64,000 bases of DNA, from assembly GCA_022775085.1 (NCBI GenBank), contig JALFJQ010000007.1, positions 18,249-82,248 of the forward strand, in the 5' to 3' direction. This stretch comes from Clostridiales bacterium (GTDB lineage Bacteria > Bacillota > Clostridia > Oscillospirales > Oscillospiraceae). The notes beneath the pieces are model-generated. The model did not search any database and was not told the origin of the DNA. It saw nothing but the letters and a program-made list of their open reading frames with translations. Positions within the stretch are counted from its first letter, which is position 1; each line of letters begins with the position of its first letter. The translations under genes and the position numbers were made by a program. Below are positions 26,172 to 35,480 of this stretch, one piece after another.

Positions 26172-26282
26172 TATAGGACAGTTCGTGACCATCCTGTCGG
26201 TAAACAAAACTAGGGATTTTGATGGGACGCATTGCGTCCTTTTTGTTTTGTTATGGGTGCGGACTGCGCCCATTTTTCATTT
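26172..26282 (+). promoter_or_regulatory. Putative preQ1 riboswitch with terminator platform
   Basis: GACAG (26177-26181) pairs with CTGTC (26194-26198). The loop segment CCATC (26189-26193) can pair with GATGG (26221-26225) to form a pseudoknot, spanning an A-rich AAACAAAACTAGGG segment of preQ1 type. Directly after, GGACGC att GCGTCC plus T5 (26225-26244) is a terminator sharing two G residues with the pseudoknot. A second hairpin, ATGGGTGC/GCGCCCAT plus T5, follows near 26254-26279. It precedes a queT-type transporter. A class III aptamer fits the organism best, but I could not check the class. Confidence 0.65.
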
Positions 26283-26297
26283 TTTGGAGGAAAGAAT

Positions 26298-26804
26298 ATG
26301 AAGAAAACTACCAAATATCTGGTGCAGGCCGCAGTCATTGCTGCCCTGTACGCCGTGCTGACCCATCTGCAGAACCTGCTGCTTCCCGGCTCCGCCACCT
26401 GGGCCATTCAGATGCGGATGTCGGAAGCTCTGTGCGTGCTGGCCTTCTTTACCCCTGCCGCTGTGCCGGGGCTGACCATTGGCTGCCTGCTGTTCAACAT
26501 CACCTTTGCCGCCGCCCTGCCTCTGGATTTCGTGATCGGTTCCGCCGCCACCCTGATTGCCGCGGAGGGGATGTGGCTGACCCGGAAGGTCACCGTGAAG
26601 GGGTATCCTCTGCTGGGGATGCTGATGCCCGCCATTGCCAACGCCATTCTGGTTGGCTGGGAGCTGACGGTGTACATCGGCGGCGGCTTTGTGCTGAACG
26701 CGGTCTACGTCGCCATCGGCGAGGCGGCAGTTCTGCTGGTGCTGGGCACCGTTCTGTACTATGCCCTTAAAAAGCGGGGACTGGATCAGAAGCTGTTTGC
26801 ATAA
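26298..26804 (+). CDS. queT: QueT family queuosine-precursor ECF transporter component
   Basis: 168 residues from the ATG at 26298, behind TTTGGAGGAAAG; the track's start at 26232 lies in the leader. It has about five or six membrane segments and the QueT opening KYLVQAAVIAALYAVLT with QMRMSEALCVLAFF. QueT proteins are substrate-binding (S) components of energy-coupling factor transporters that import preQ1 or related precursors. The preQ1-like leader supports this. The ECF energizing module is not in the window and would be shared from elsewhere. Confidence 0.9.
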   Translation: MKKTTKYLVQAAVIAALYAVLTHLQNLLLPGSATWAIQMRMSEALCVLAFFTPAAVPGLTIGCLLFNITFAAALPLDFVIGSAATLIAAEGMWLTRKVTVKGYPLLGMLMPAIANAILVGWELTVYIGGGFVLNAVYVAIGEAAVLLVLGTVLYYALKKRGLDQKLFA

Positions 26805-26836
26805 TCGCGAAACGGCCCAGAGCGATGGTTTCGAGC

Positions 26837-26865
26837 TTGTTTTTTGGGGCATCCTGTGGTATGAT
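26837..26865 (+). promoter_or_regulatory. Promoter for the DUF2156 gene
   Basis: TTGTTT, a 17-bp spacer and TATGAT, 24 bp before the ATG at 26889. Confidence 0.55.
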
Positions 26866-26888
26866 GACTTACCGAAGGAAGTGTTAAC

Positions 26889-27824
26889 ATGATCGAATTC
26901 AAGCGGCTGAAACTGTCGCAAAAGGACGCGTATGATCAGATCCTGCTGGCCTGCCCGGGGCGCAGCTGTGAGTATTCTTTTGCCAATATGTACCTGTGGG
27001 GTCGGCAGGAAACGGTCTTCTTCCCGGATTGTGTGGGATTTTTCTCCCATTTCCACGGGAAAAGCATCTATCCCTACCCCATGGGGAACGGTGACCGGAA
27101 GGCGGTGCTGGAAGCGGTGATCCGCGATGCCCGGGAACGGGGGATCCCCTGCCGCATCAGCAGCATGACGAAGGCCGAGGCCGAGGAACTGGAAGCATGG
27201 TTTCCCGGAAGTTTCCTTATCCGCACAGACCGGGACGGCTTTGACTATGTCTATGCCATCGATGACCTGGCCGACCTGAAGGGCCGAAAATTTCAGAAAA
27301 AGCGCAACCACCTCAACCGTTTCCGCGCGGAGCACCCGGAAGCCGTCTGCGTCCCGCTGGACGGGGAGCACCTGGGCCCTGCCCGGGACATGGTGGACAG
27401 CTGGTTCCGTCAGCGCATTGCGGAGGATCCCCATGGGGAATATCTTCTGGAACAGGTCGCCATCAGCCGGGCCTTCCAGCATTTCAAGGCGCTGGAGATG
27501 GAGGGGCTGATGCTCCTGGACGGCGGGGAGGTGCTGGCTGTGACCCTTGGCTCCCGGCTGTCGAAGGATACCATCGACGTGCATTTTGAGAAGGCCCGGG
27601 AGGATGTGGAAGGTGCCTACGCCGCCATCAACTGCGAATTTGCCCGGTATCTGCGGGACAAGTACCCGGAGATCAAATTCCTGAACCGGGAGGACGATAT
27701 GGGGCTGGAAGGTCTGCGCAGGGCCAAGCTCAGTTATCAGCCTCACCATTTTGAGGAAAAATACTGGGCCTGCCGGATGGAGGATCTGCATGGAGACGAA
27801 TGCGCTGAGGACACTCTGGACTGA
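26889..27824 (+). CDS. DUF2156 domain protein
   Basis: 311 residues matching the DUF2156/phosphatidylglycerol lysyltransferase C-terminal fold (two GNAT-like halves). Characteristic stretches are CEYSFANMYLWG near the N-terminus, KGRKFQKKRNHLNRF in the middle and KFLNREDDMGLEGLRRAKLSYQP near the end. No membrane segments are present, so it is not a full MprF. Related proteins are proposed to transfer aminoacyl groups, but the substrate is unknown. It overlaps the GNAT gene by 35 bp, so the two are translated together. Confidence 0.85.
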   Translation: MIEFKRLKLSQKDAYDQILLACPGRSCEYSFANMYLWGRQETVFFPDCVGFFSHFHGKSIYPYPMGNGDRKAVLEAVIRDARERGIPCRISSMTKAEAEELEAWFPGSFLIRTDRDGFDYVYAIDDLADLKGRKFQKKRNHLNRFRAEHPEAVCVPLDGEHLGPARDMVDSWFRQRIAEDPHGEYLLEQVAISRAFQHFKALEMEGLMLLDGGEVLAVTLGSRLSKDTIDVHFEKAREDVEGAYAAINCEFARYLRDKYPEIKFLNREDDMGLEGLRRAKLSYQPHHFEEKYWACRMEDLHGDECAEDTLD

Positions 27825-28518
27825 GTGCTTTGGCAATGAGGACGACTGGATCGAAACCTTTTTCCGCACCGCTCTGATTCCGGATCATATCTGCGTTCGG
27901 AACCGGCAGGGCCGTCTGGCGGCGGCGCTGTGCTGGATGGATGTCTTCTGCCGCGGTCAAAAGCTGGCCTACCTCTACGCCATTGCCACAGCCCCGGATC
28001 AACGGGGGCAGGGGCTGTGCCGGGAATTGATGGCTTCCGCCTGTGAAACGCTGGCGCGTCAGCACTATGCCGGCTGCGTTGTGGTTCCGGCTGAGGACGG
28101 TCTGCGGCAGATGTATCGAAAAATGAGCTTTGAAAACTTCGGCGGCATCGAACATCTTTCCGCCCGGCGGGGAAAACCGGTCCCCATCCATCCTGTTTCT
28201 CCGGAAGAATACGCCCGCCTGCGCCGGTCGTTCCTGCCGAAAGACGGCGTGGTGCAGGAATCCGGGGCGGAAAACTACCTCGCCGCCAGCGCAGACCTGT
28301 ACGCGGGAGAGAATTTTCTTCTCGCCGCGGAGCGGGAGGGGCAAGCCCTGTTCGGTGTGGAACTGCTGGGGGATCCTCGTGCGGCAGAAGGGATTCTCGG
28401 CGGGCTGGACTGCGAAAAGGGAACATTCCGTATTCCCGGCAGCGAACCCTTCGCAATGTTCCGCCCCCTCGTCCCGGGGACGCCGCCTCCCGGCTATTTT
28501 GGTTTGGCATTTGAATAG
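27790..28518 (+). CDS. GNAT family N-acetyltransferase
   Basis: 242 residues from the ATG at 27790 (METNALRTLW), behind ATGGAGGAT; the track's start at 27751 is upstream. The acetyl-CoA pyrophosphate loop is APDQRGQGLCREL, preceded by the beta-strand AYLYAIAT. The C-terminal 110 residues form an extra domain, as in Eis-like or tandem GNATs. Its overlap with the DUF2156 gene suggests a shared process, perhaps modification of the same kind of molecule, but nothing in the sequence names it. Confidence 0.85.
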   Translation: METNALRTLWTECFGNEDDWIETFFRTALIPDHICVRNRQGRLAAALCWMDVFCRGQKLAYLYAIATAPDQRGQGLCRELMASACETLARQHYAGCVVVPAEDGLRQMYRKMSFENFGGIEHLSARRGKPVPIHPVSPEEYARLRRSFLPKDGVVQESGAENYLAASADLYAGENFLLAAEREGQALFGVELLGDPRAAEGILGGLDCEKGTFRIPGSEPFAMFRPLVPGTPPPGYFGLAFE

Positions 28519-28520
28519 GA

Positions 28521-28556
28521 AAAAACAGGGCCGGAAACGGCCCTGTTTTTATTTTT
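28521..28556. terminator. Bidirectional terminator between converging genes
   Basis: AAAAACAGGGCCG, GAAA loop, CGGCCCTGTTTTT. It serves the GNAT gene on the plus strand and the response regulator on the minus strand. Confidence 0.85.
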
Positions 28557-28594
28557 CCGCATCTGCCCGCAACGCAGACCGTGATTTTTATGGG

Positions 28595-29344
28595 TTACAG
28601 CTTGTTTTCACGGAAATCCCGCCGGTATTGGGTGGGCGTTGTACCTTCGTTTTTCTTGAACATCTTGGTAAAGACCCGGTAGTCCCCGTAGCCGCACCGC
28701 TCCGCCACCTCCGCCACTGGCAGGTCGGTGGTCAGCAGCAGCTTCTTCGCCTGCTCCATGCGGATGCCGGTCAGGTAGGCAAGGAACCCAACGCCGATCT
28801 CACTTTTGAACAGCTGACTGATATACTGGGGATTCAGATGGAATTCCTCCGCCAGCACACCCAGGCTCACGTCCTCCCCCATATGCTCCTGCAAGAACCG
28901 GGTGATGGAGGTGATGGTGCGCCCTTCCTGAGCCTCCGGCTCCGGGGTCTCCGACACTCGCCGCTCAAAGAGGGAGATTTTCAGCGTGTCGATGCAGCTG
29001 CCGAATTCTTCATAGTTCACGGGCTTGAGGATGTAGTCCGTGATTTGCAGCCGCAGGGCCTGCCGGCAGTAGGAAAAATCGTCGTACCCGGACACAATGA
29101 CAAAGGCGATGTTGGGGTGCTTCACCCGGCTGAGCTGGATGACCTTCAGCCCGTTCATGATGGGAATGTTGATGTCCATAATCACGATGTCCGGCTTCAA
29201 CGCGTCGATCTTTCCCAATGCCTCCATGCCGTCAGCGGCCTCACCCACCACTTGGCAGTCGTGGGCTTCCCAGTCAAAGAGCTGCTTGAAGCCCTCCCGG
29301 ATCATAATTTCGTCGTCAACCAGCAGCACGCGCAGCTTTTTCAT
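28595..29344 (-). CDS. YesN-type response regulator with AraC DNA-binding domain
   Basis: 249 residues. The receiver domain has the acidic pair in LLVDDEIMIREG, the phospho-acceptor Asp in DIVIMDINIP, and the conserved Lys in YILKPVNYEEF. The C-terminal AraC/XylS double helix-turn-helix has FHLNPQYISQLFKSEIG and RCGYGDYRVFTKMFKK. It overlaps the upstream sensor kinase by 4 bp. YesMN-type pairs generally control nearby carbohydrate transport; the furanose ABC transporter downstream of the PadR pair is a plausible target. Confidence 0.93.
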   Translation of the reverse strand: MKKLRVLLVDDEIMIREGFKQLFDWEAHDCQVVGEAADGMEALGKIDALKPDIVIMDINIPIMNGLKVIQLSRVKHPNIAFVIVSGYDDFSYCRQALRLQITDYILKPVNYEEFGSCIDTLKISLFERRVSETPEPEAQEGRTITSITRFLQEHMGEDVSLGVLAEEFHLNPQYISQLFKSEIGVGFLAYLTGIRMEQAKKLLLTTDLPVAEVAERCGYGDYRVFTKMFKKNEGTTPTQYRRDFRENKL

Positions 29345-30648
29345 AGCATTTCCTCCTCTTGTGTAGGCAGCCGAAGGTGGGCCGTCAGCCCGCCTGTCTC
29401 ATTTTCCGTATAGCTAAGACCGCAGTCCCGGCCGCACAGGAGCTTGATGCGCTTCTGCACGTTCAGCACGCCGATGCTGTTGCCCTCCAGCTTCGCGGGG
29501 GTCTTGGCGTAGTTGCGGAGCATGGCTTCCACCCGCTCTTTTTCTCCCTGGGCAAAGCCGCTGCCGGTATCGTAAACCTGAATCTCGAACTGCGTTTCGT
29601 TTACTTTCAGGGCGGAGACCTTCACAAGTCCCTGATAGCCCTTGTTTTTCAGGCCGTGGAGCAGGCTGTTCTCCACAATGGGCTGCAAAATGAAGTTAGG
29701 CACCAGCACCTCCGACAGGTCGGGGTCAATGTCGTACTCCACCCGCAGCTGGGGATACCGGCTGCACATCAGCTCCATGTAGGCTTCCAGCAGCTCCAAT
29801 TCTTCATCCAGCGACACCAGCTGCTTATTTGTTTTCACGCTGAGGCGGAAGAAATCCACCAGCCGCATCAGAAGGCCGGCAACCTCTTTGTCACCGCTGA
29901 GCTGAGCACGGATGCGGATGGAATCCAGAGTATTATAGAGAAAATGGGGGTTGACCTGGCTTTTCAGGTACAGCATGGACATTTTCTGCTCCGTCAGTTC
30001 GCTGCGCAGAATGGCGGGATTCTCCAACGTCAGATAGAAGGCCATGGTCATGAGGGTCAGTCCCATGCCGCTGATGAGCCAGGTGGGGTTGATGGCCTGC
30101 AAAATGGTCACGCCCAGCTGGACGATCAGGGCAAAGGCGATGACGCCCCGCTTCTTCCCGTCCAGCTCCTTCCAGTTGCCCAAAAGCAGCACTACACACA
30201 GAATCAGATAATACAGGACACTCAGGTAACACACCACCACATGGATGCCGTCGGAATAGTTGCCCTGTGGGGTCTGGGCGTAGTGGACGGGAAGCAGCAA
30301 GTCGCCTGTCAGGGCAAGCAGCAGAAAGATCTTCGCCGCCCGATCCAGCCGCCGGGGCCGGGCTGTCTCCTCCTCCGCCAGAATGGAAATATATTGATAG
30401 AACAGGAATACCGCCAGTACCATAGAGCCGATGAAGGCCCGGTGGAGCTGGTCGTTGAGCAGCACCGGCACCGTGTCCAGATGGTTCACCGTATAGACCG
30501 TGGCGGCATCGAACAGCAGATGGATCTGCAAAACGATCAGCAGCAGGGAAAAGGTCTGGTGCAGAGCGGTATTTCTGCGCTCTGAGGAAAAATACGTATA
30601 CCCCACCAGCACCAAAATCAGAAACAAGGCAATCTCCATTCGCAGCAT
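29341..30648 (-). CDS. YesM-type sensor histidine kinase
   Basis: 435 residues. About six membrane segments make up the first 210 residues, in place of the usual extracellular Cache domain. The His_kinase phospho-acceptor motif is QVNPHFLYNTLDSI, followed by the HATPase domain with PNFILQPIVENSLLHGL (N box) and YDTGSGF (G1). It phosphorylates the adjacent response regulator. The membrane-only sensor suggests it reads a membrane-level or transporter signal rather than a soluble ligand; that is inference. It diverges from the padR gene. Confidence 0.92.
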   Translation of the reverse strand: MLRMEIALFLILVLVGYTYFSSERRNTALHQTFSLLLIVLQIHLLFDAATVYTVNHLDTVPVLLNDQLHRAFIGSMVLAVFLFYQYISILAEEETARPRRLDRAAKIFLLLALTGDLLLPVHYAQTPQGNYSDGIHVVVCYLSVLYYLILCVVLLLGNWKELDGKKRGVIAFALIVQLGVTILQAINPTWLISGMGLTLMTMAFYLTLENPAILRSELTEQKMSMLYLKSQVNPHFLYNTLDSIRIRAQLSGDKEVAGLLMRLVDFFRLSVKTNKQLVSLDEELELLEAYMELMCSRYPQLRVEYDIDPDLSEVLVPNFILQPIVENSLLHGLKNKGYQGLVKVSALKVNETQFEIQVYDTGSGFAQGEKERVEAMLRNYAKTPAKLEGNSIGVLNVQKRIKLLCGRDCGLSYTENETGGLTAHLRLPTQEEEML

Positions 30649-30828
30649 AGGCAGTTCCCTCCTTGATGCCTCTATTGTAGCGGAAAATGGGGGCGGCGGA
30701 TAGAGGGTATTTCCATGAAAGTGTGTCTTTTTTTCAGATTGACAGAAACTGATACTGATTCTCTTTTAAAATGTTTAATCAATCCGGATTGAACATTTTT
30801 ATCGAGAATTAGTATGAAAAATTGCCAC

Positions 30829-30857
30829 TTGACAATTATATCGGATGACGATATACT
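30829..30857 (+). promoter_or_regulatory. Sigma-A promoter for padR-DUF2812
   Basis: TTGACA, a 17-bp spacer and TATACT. The first PadR-type dyad overlaps the spacer and -10, so repressor binding would block polymerase. Confidence 0.8.
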
Positions 30858-30885
30858 AGGGCTACGATATATCGAGTCCCGATAT
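30838..30885 (+). promoter_or_regulatory. Twin PadR operator dyads
   Basis: Two identical palindromes, ATATCG-N5-CGATAT, occupy 30838-30854 and 30869-30885, with centres 31 bp apart (three helical turns). One covers the -10 and the other the transcription start to ribosome-site region of the padR gene. Confidence 0.75.
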
Positions 30886-30902
30886 AAAAGGAGGCACCAA
30901 TT

Positions 30903-31220
30903 TTGAACGACAATCCCGTATTAACCGAATCCACCTACTATATACTGCTGTCCCTGTACACGCCCCAGCACGGCTACGGCATCATGCAGCGTGCGGAAGC
31001 GCTGTCCGGCGGCCGGGTGCGGCTGGCGGCAGGCACCCTGTATGGTGCGCTGACCAGCCTGTGCGATAAGGGGTGGATCGAACCGCTGCCCGTGGCGGAC
31101 AGCCGCAAAAAGGAATACCGGCTCACTGAAACGGGGCTGGCAGTGCTGAAAAATGAATTGAACCGTCTGCGCCAGCTGGTTGCCAACGGCGAGACGGTAC
31201 TGAAGGAGGAAACGATATGA
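30903..31220 (+). CDS. PadR family transcriptional regulator
   Basis: 105 residues, starting at TTG behind AAAGGAGG. The winged helix is typical: LTESTYYILLSLYTPQHGYGIMQ, then the LAAGTLYGALTSL recognition region and the KKEYRLTETG wing, followed by a short C-terminal helix. It probably represses its own operon through the two dyads upstream. It overlaps the DUF2812 gene by 4 bp; this pairing is common in Firmicutes. Confidence 0.93.
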   Translation: MNDNPVLTESTYYILLSLYTPQHGYGIMQRAEALSGGRVRLAAGTLYGALTSLCDKGWIEPLPVADSRKKEYRLTETGLAVLKNELNRLRQLVANGETVLKEETI

Positions 31221-31726
31221 AAGAGGAAAAAGTGATCCACAAATGTTTCTGGGTCTGGCAATTTGAGAAGGAAGAACGCTGGCTGAACACCATGGCTCAG
31301 TCCGGCTGGGTGCTGACCAAGGTGGGCTTCTGTACCTATCATTTCGCCCCCTGCCAGCCCGGGGAATACACCGTCCGTCTGGAAATGCACGCGCAGGACA
31401 GGGACTACCTTTCCTTCATGGAGGACATCGGCGCGGAATACGTTGGGCGCATGGCCCAGTGGGTCTACTTCCGGCGGAAAGCCGAGCTGGGGCAGTTTGA
31501 CCTGTTCTCCGATCTGGATTCCAAGATCGGCCACTTGAGAAAGATTGGAAGAACCCTTGCCATCATCGGCGGTGCCAATCTGCTGATCGGTCTGACCAAC
31601 AGCTTTAACGCCTCCCATTTGGGCTGGATAAATCTGCTGTGCGCCACCCTGCTTATGTATGCCCTGGGCCGCATCCACGGCAAAATGGAATCCCTGGAAA
31701 CCGACCGGCTGCTGTTGGAAAACTGA
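31217..31726 (+). CDS. DUF2812 membrane protein
   Basis: 169 residues. A soluble N-terminal DUF2812 domain (FWVWQFEKEERWLNTMAQSGW, about residues 10-100) is followed by two membrane segments (about 115-155) and a short charged tail. DUF2812 proteins are nearly always encoded after a PadR regulator. Their function is unknown; a membrane stress or effector-sensing role has been suggested. ATGA overlap with padR shows coupling. Confidence 0.88.
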   Translation: MKEEKVIHKCFWVWQFEKEERWLNTMAQSGWVLTKVGFCTYHFAPCQPGEYTVRLEMHAQDRDYLSFMEDIGAEYVGRMAQWVYFRRKAELGQFDLFSDLDSKIGHLRKIGRTLAIIGGANLLIGLTNSFNASHLGWINLLCATLLMYALGRIHGKMESLETDRLLLEN

Positions 31727-31733
31727 TCCCGGT

Positions 31734-31771
31734 AAAAAGCCAGAGTACGGAGAAACCGCACTCTGGCTTTG
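31734..31771. terminator. Bidirectional terminator
   Basis: AAAGCCAGAGT and CGG pair with CCG and ACTCTGGCTTT around AGAAA. It ends the padR pair and, on the other strand, the ytf-type transporter operon. Confidence 0.75.
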
Positions 31772-31803
31772 CTGTATGGATGGGGTCCCGGCAGAGGAAT
31801 GGA

Positions 31804-32850
31804 TTACTTTTTGCGCTCCTTGATTTTGGCGAAGATTGCCTGCAGCAGAATGAAGAAGCACAGCAGAACCGCCGTGATGATGTTTGCCCAGGATGCCACC
31901 AGCTTGCCGTTGAACTTGACCAGGGAGGAAATGGTGCCGTTGATGAGAACGCCGAAGAAGGTGCCGACCACATTGCCCACACCGCCGGTCAGCAGGGTGC
32001 CGCCGATGACTGCCGAGGAAATGGCGTCCATTTCCAGGCCGGTGGCCTGGGTGGGGGTGCCGCACATGGTGTTCAGGCAGAAGCACAGACCGCCCAGAGT
32101 GGCATAGAAGCTGCACAGCACGTGGGACAGCATCCGGGTCTTTTTCACATTCAGGCCCATCAGTGCCGCGGACTGCTGGTTGCCGCCCACCGCGTACAGG
32201 CTGCGGCCGAACTTGGTGTAACGGAGCATCAGGAAGGTAATCAGGACCACGATCAGGGCGACGACCACAGTAATGCGGACGTAGGGAGTGATCACCACGC
32301 CCTTCTTATTCAGATAGGCACCGATTCCGAAGGGAATCTCGCACTTGATCTGAGACAGCTGGCCAAACCAGGATTCAAAGGGAACACTGACCTGCTGGGT
32401 GGAAATCACGGACGTCATGCCCCGTGCGAAGAACAGACCCGCCATGGTAACGATGAAGGGCTGGATCTCCAGATAGGCAATGCAGTAGCCCTGCACGGCA
32501 CCGAATACCACGCCGATGAGCAGCACCAGCACGATCAGCACACCGGAGGACATCCCCCACTCTGCCAGGCCTACAGACATGAACATACAGGTCAGAGCCA
32601 CCACAGAGCCGACGGAAATGTCAATGCCGCCGGTGAGCATGACGCAGGTAACGCCGCAGGCCACGATAATCAGGCCGGCATTGTTAATCATGACGTTCAG
32701 GAAATTCTGAAGTCTGCCGAATTCCTTGTCTGCGTACATCACGCAGCCCGCACCGTAGAGGAGGAAGAACAGCACGATAGTGATCATCAGCATGACGGTA
32801 TTGCCGCCCACCTTCGGCTTTCTTCTGTCAGCCAATGTGATTTTTTTCAT
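31804..32850 (-). CDS. yjfF: Sugar ABC transporter permease, YjfF-like
   Basis: 348 residues, about eight to ten membrane segments, of the ribose/galactofuranose permease family (BPD_transp_2). It has TGGIDISVGSVVALT, GxxNG-type helix VQGYCIAYLEIQPFIVTMA and AVGGNQQSAALMGLNVKK. It is the last gene of the four-gene operon, 1 bp after ytfT. The closest recognisable architecture is E. coli ytfQRT-yjfF, which imports galactofuranose; other furanose sugars are possible. Confidence 0.88.
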   Translation of the reverse strand: MKKITLADRRKPKVGGNTVMLMITIVLFFLLYGAGCVMYADKEFGRLQNFLNVMINNAGLIIVACGVTCVMLTGGIDISVGSVVALTCMFMSVGLAEWGMSSGVLIVLVLLIGVVFGAVQGYCIAYLEIQPFIVTMAGLFFARGMTSVISTQQVSVPFESWFGQLSQIKCEIPFGIGAYLNKKGVVITPYVRITVVVALIVVLITFLMLRYTKFGRSLYAVGGNQQSAALMGLNVKKTRMLSHVLCSFYATLGGLCFCLNTMCGTPTQATGLEMDAISSAVIGGTLLTGGVGNVVGTFFGVLINGTISSLVKFNGKLVASWANIITAVLLCFFILLQAIFAKIKERKK

Positions 32851-32851
32851 A

Positions 32852-33922
32852 TCAGACAGCCTCCTTTGCGGCAGCCTTCTCAGCAGAGCGGCGCTTGAAA
32901 TATGCCTTGACGGGAGGCGCCTGGATCACGACGATCAGGATGATAATGATTGCCTTGAACACAGGGGCCTGAGCGGTAGAGACACCCCGGGCCAGCAGTG
33001 TGGTGGTGATTGCCTGAATGGTGTAGGCGCCGATGATAGAGCCGGCCAGATTGAACTTACCGCCGCCCAGGCTGTTGCCGCCCAACGCCACCGCCAGAAT
33101 GGCATCCATTTCCATGTTCAGACCGATGTTGTTGGTATCCGCAGAATAGATTCGGGAGGTATTGACGATACCGGCGATACCGGCGAACAGGCCGCAGATG
33201 GTGTAGCACATCAGAATGATCTTGGCGGAGTTGAAGCCCGCGATGCGGGAGGAACGCTTATTGATGCCGACGGACTGGATATAGGTTCCCAGAGCGGTAA
33301 ACTTCAGTACCAGCGCCAGCACCGCGATGCAGACAGCCGCAATGATGATGGGAGTGGGGATGGGGCCCAGGAAGGCGCCGAATACCTTGAATTCGTCCAT
33401 ACGGACATAGACAATCATGTTGTTGCAGATCAGCAGCGCCAAAGCACGGGCCGCAGACCACAAAATCAGCGTGGCAACCATGGGCTGTATTTTCATATAG
33501 GCAACGAGAAAGCCGTTAAACACGCCCGCCAGCACAGCCGCGCCGATGCCGCACAGGATGCCCATCCAGATGGGATGCGCCAGCTCGGCGGCGGTGGAGA
33601 CGCTGGTGACTCCGAAGCCGGCGATCATCACGCAGCAGACACCACCGGCCAGACTCATGACGGAGCCCACGGAAATATCCGTACCGGCGGAGCAGGAGAC
33701 CACCAGCGTCATACCCAGCGCCAGAATGGCAACCTCACTGCCGCGGTTCAGAATATCCACGATACGGCCGTACAGGACGCCGCCTTTCATGGAAACGGAG
33801 AAAAAGTCAAATGCGTTGTTTCCGTCCGCAATGTCAAACAGAACGTTTACCAACATCACCAGAATCATACTGAAGATGGGCAAAAACAACTGTTTTTTCG
33901 TAAGTCCTCTCAATTTATTCAT
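32852..33922 (-). CDS. ytfT: Sugar ABC transporter permease, YtfT-like
   Basis: 356 residues from the ATG at 33922, behind GGAGGTGAAAG; the track's start at 33955 is upstream in the ATPase gene. It is a multi-spanning permease with AGTDISVGSVMSLAG, GFLVAYMKIQPMVATLI and GINKRSSRIAGFNSAK. It forms a heterodimeric channel with the YjfF-like protein. It overlaps the ATPase gene by 8 bp. Confidence 0.9.
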   Translation of the reverse strand: MNKLRGLTKKQLFLPIFSMILVMLVNVLFDIADGNNAFDFFSVSMKGGVLYGRIVDILNRGSEVAILALGMTLVVSCSAGTDISVGSVMSLAGGVCCVMIAGFGVTSVSTAAELAHPIWMGILCGIGAAVLAGVFNGFLVAYMKIQPMVATLILWSAARALALLICNNMIVYVRMDEFKVFGAFLGPIPTPIIIAAVCIAVLALVLKFTALGTYIQSVGINKRSSRIAGFNSAKIILMCYTICGLFAGIAGIVNTSRIYSADTNNIGLNMEMDAILAVALGGNSLGGGKFNLAGSIIGAYTIQAITTTLLARGVSTAQAPVFKAIIIILIVVIQAPPVKAYFKRRSAEKAAAKEAV

Positions 33923-35435
33923 TGCTTTCACCTCCGGCAATGGCGCTGAGGACACTTTCCTGGGTCATGCTGCCGGAAATCTCTCCGACCTTGGCGCCAT
34001 CTCTCAGCACGGCCATCTTGTTGCACACGCGGAGCATTTCTTCAATTTCGGAAGAAATGAAAATCAGGCTCTTTCCTTCCTGCGCAAGCTGTACCACCAG
34101 CTTCTGGATCTCCGTCTTGGTGCCCACATCGATGCCTCGGGTGGGCTCGTCCAGGATCAGGAAATCCGGATCCGTAGCCAGCCATCTGGCCAGAATGACC
34201 TTCTGCTGGTTGCCGCCGGAGAGCTGCTTGATCAGGGTCTCCCGGCTGGCGGTCTTAATTTGCAGAAGCTCAATGTACTTGTCCGCAATCTCGATCTGCT
34301 TCTGCATGGGGATTTTGTGCATGGGGCCAAGCTTGGCCTGCATGGCAAGAATGATGTTCTCCCGAACGGACAGATCGCCCACGATACCCTCGGCTTTCCG
34401 GTCATCCGGCAGGTAGCCCATGCCCAAATGCATAGCGTCGATGGGATTTTTGATCTTCTGCTCATTACCGTCCACCTTCAGGGTGCCGGTCTGGCTTCGG
34501 TCGGCGCCGTAAATGGCCCGGGCCAGTTCGCTTCTGCCGCTGCCCAGCAGGCCGGTCAGACCCACGACCTCGCCCTTGTGGATCTCCAGGTCAAAGGGCT
34601 TGATCTTGCCGGCGTGGCTGAGGCCCTTTGCCTCAATTTCCAGCGGCTCGCCGGAGAAGTCCCTGTTCTCTCCCTTGCGGATGGCGGCCAGATCGTCAAA
34701 ATCCTTGCCCATCATGGCGGCCACCAGCTTCACCCGGGGAAGCTCCTCGATGCTGTATTCGCCCACCAGCTGGCCATTGCGCAGCACCGTGATGCCGTCG
34801 CACACAGCGTAGACCTGCTCCAGGAAATGCGTCACGAAAATTATGCCAACACCCTGATCCCGCAGCCGACGCATCATGCCGAAGAGCTTTTCCACCTCGT
34901 TGTCATCCAGAGAGGATGTCGGCTCGTCAAGGATCAGAACCTTACACTCCATATCAACAGCCCGGGCAATGGCGATCATCTGCTGCATTGCCAGCGAGTA
35001 TTCTTCTAAGTTTCTGGTCACATCAATGTCCAGCTCCATGTCCTTCATGAGCTGGGCAGCTTTCGCGATCATGGAGCGGCGCTTAATGGTTCCAAATTTC
35101 GTCAGCGGCTCCCGACCGATAAACAGATTCTCTGCCACCGACAGATTGGGGCAGAGGTTGATCTCCTGATACACGGTGGAAATACCTTTTTTCTGCGCGT
35201 CCAGCGTGTCCTTATTGACCACAGGGCCATCGATTCCGTCAATATAAATCTCACCGGCCTCGAACTTGTTGACGCCGGTCAGGCATTTAATCAGGGTAGA
35301 CTTTCCCGCGCCGTTTTCGCCCATCAGGGCCCGGATCTCTCCCTTTTTCAGTGTAAAGTCTACGTGGTCCAGCGCCTTTACACCGGGAAAGGTCATGCAG
35401 ATACCTTTCATTTCCAGTACTGCGTTGTTTTTCAT
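33915..35435 (-). CDS. ytfR: Sugar ABC transporter ATP-binding protein, YtfR-like (dual ATPase)
   Basis: 506 residues with two ABC domains. The first has Walker [10 protein letters not shown] and Walker [11 protein letters not shown]; its signature is weak ([15 protein letters not shown]). The second has the degenerate Walker [11 protein letters not shown], the signature [15 protein letters not shown] and [11 protein letters not shown]. This asymmetry is usual for RbsA/YtfR-type sugar importers. It energises uptake through the two permeases. Confidence 0.93.
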   Translation of the reverse strand: MKNNAVLEMKGICMTFPGVKALDHVDFTLKKGEIRALMGENGAGKSTLIKCLTGVNKFEAGEIYIDGIDGPVVNKDTLDAQKKGISTVYQEINLCPNLSVAENLFIGREPLTKFGTIKRRSMIAKAAQLMKDMELDIDVTRNLEEYSLAMQQMIAIARAVDMECKVLILDEPTSSLDDNEVEKLFGMMRRLRDQGVGIIFVTHFLEQVYAVCDGITVLRNGQLVGEYSIEELPRVKLVAAMMGKDFDDLAAIRKGENRDFSGEPLEIEAKGLSHAGKIKPFDLEIHKGEVVGLTGLLGSGRSELARAIYGADRSQTGTLKVDGNEQKIKNPIDAMHLGMGYLPDDRKAEGIVGDLSVRENIILAMQAKLGPMHKIPMQKQIEIADKYIELLQIKTASRETLIKQLSGGNQQKVILARWLATDPDFLILDEPTRGIDVGTKTEIQKLVVQLAQEGKSLIFISSEIEEMLRVCNKMAVLRDGAKVGEISGSMTQESVLSAIAGGESNE

Positions 35436-35480
35436 GTTTTTCCTCCCTCCAGCATGGGGCAGTGACTTCGATGCGGAAAA

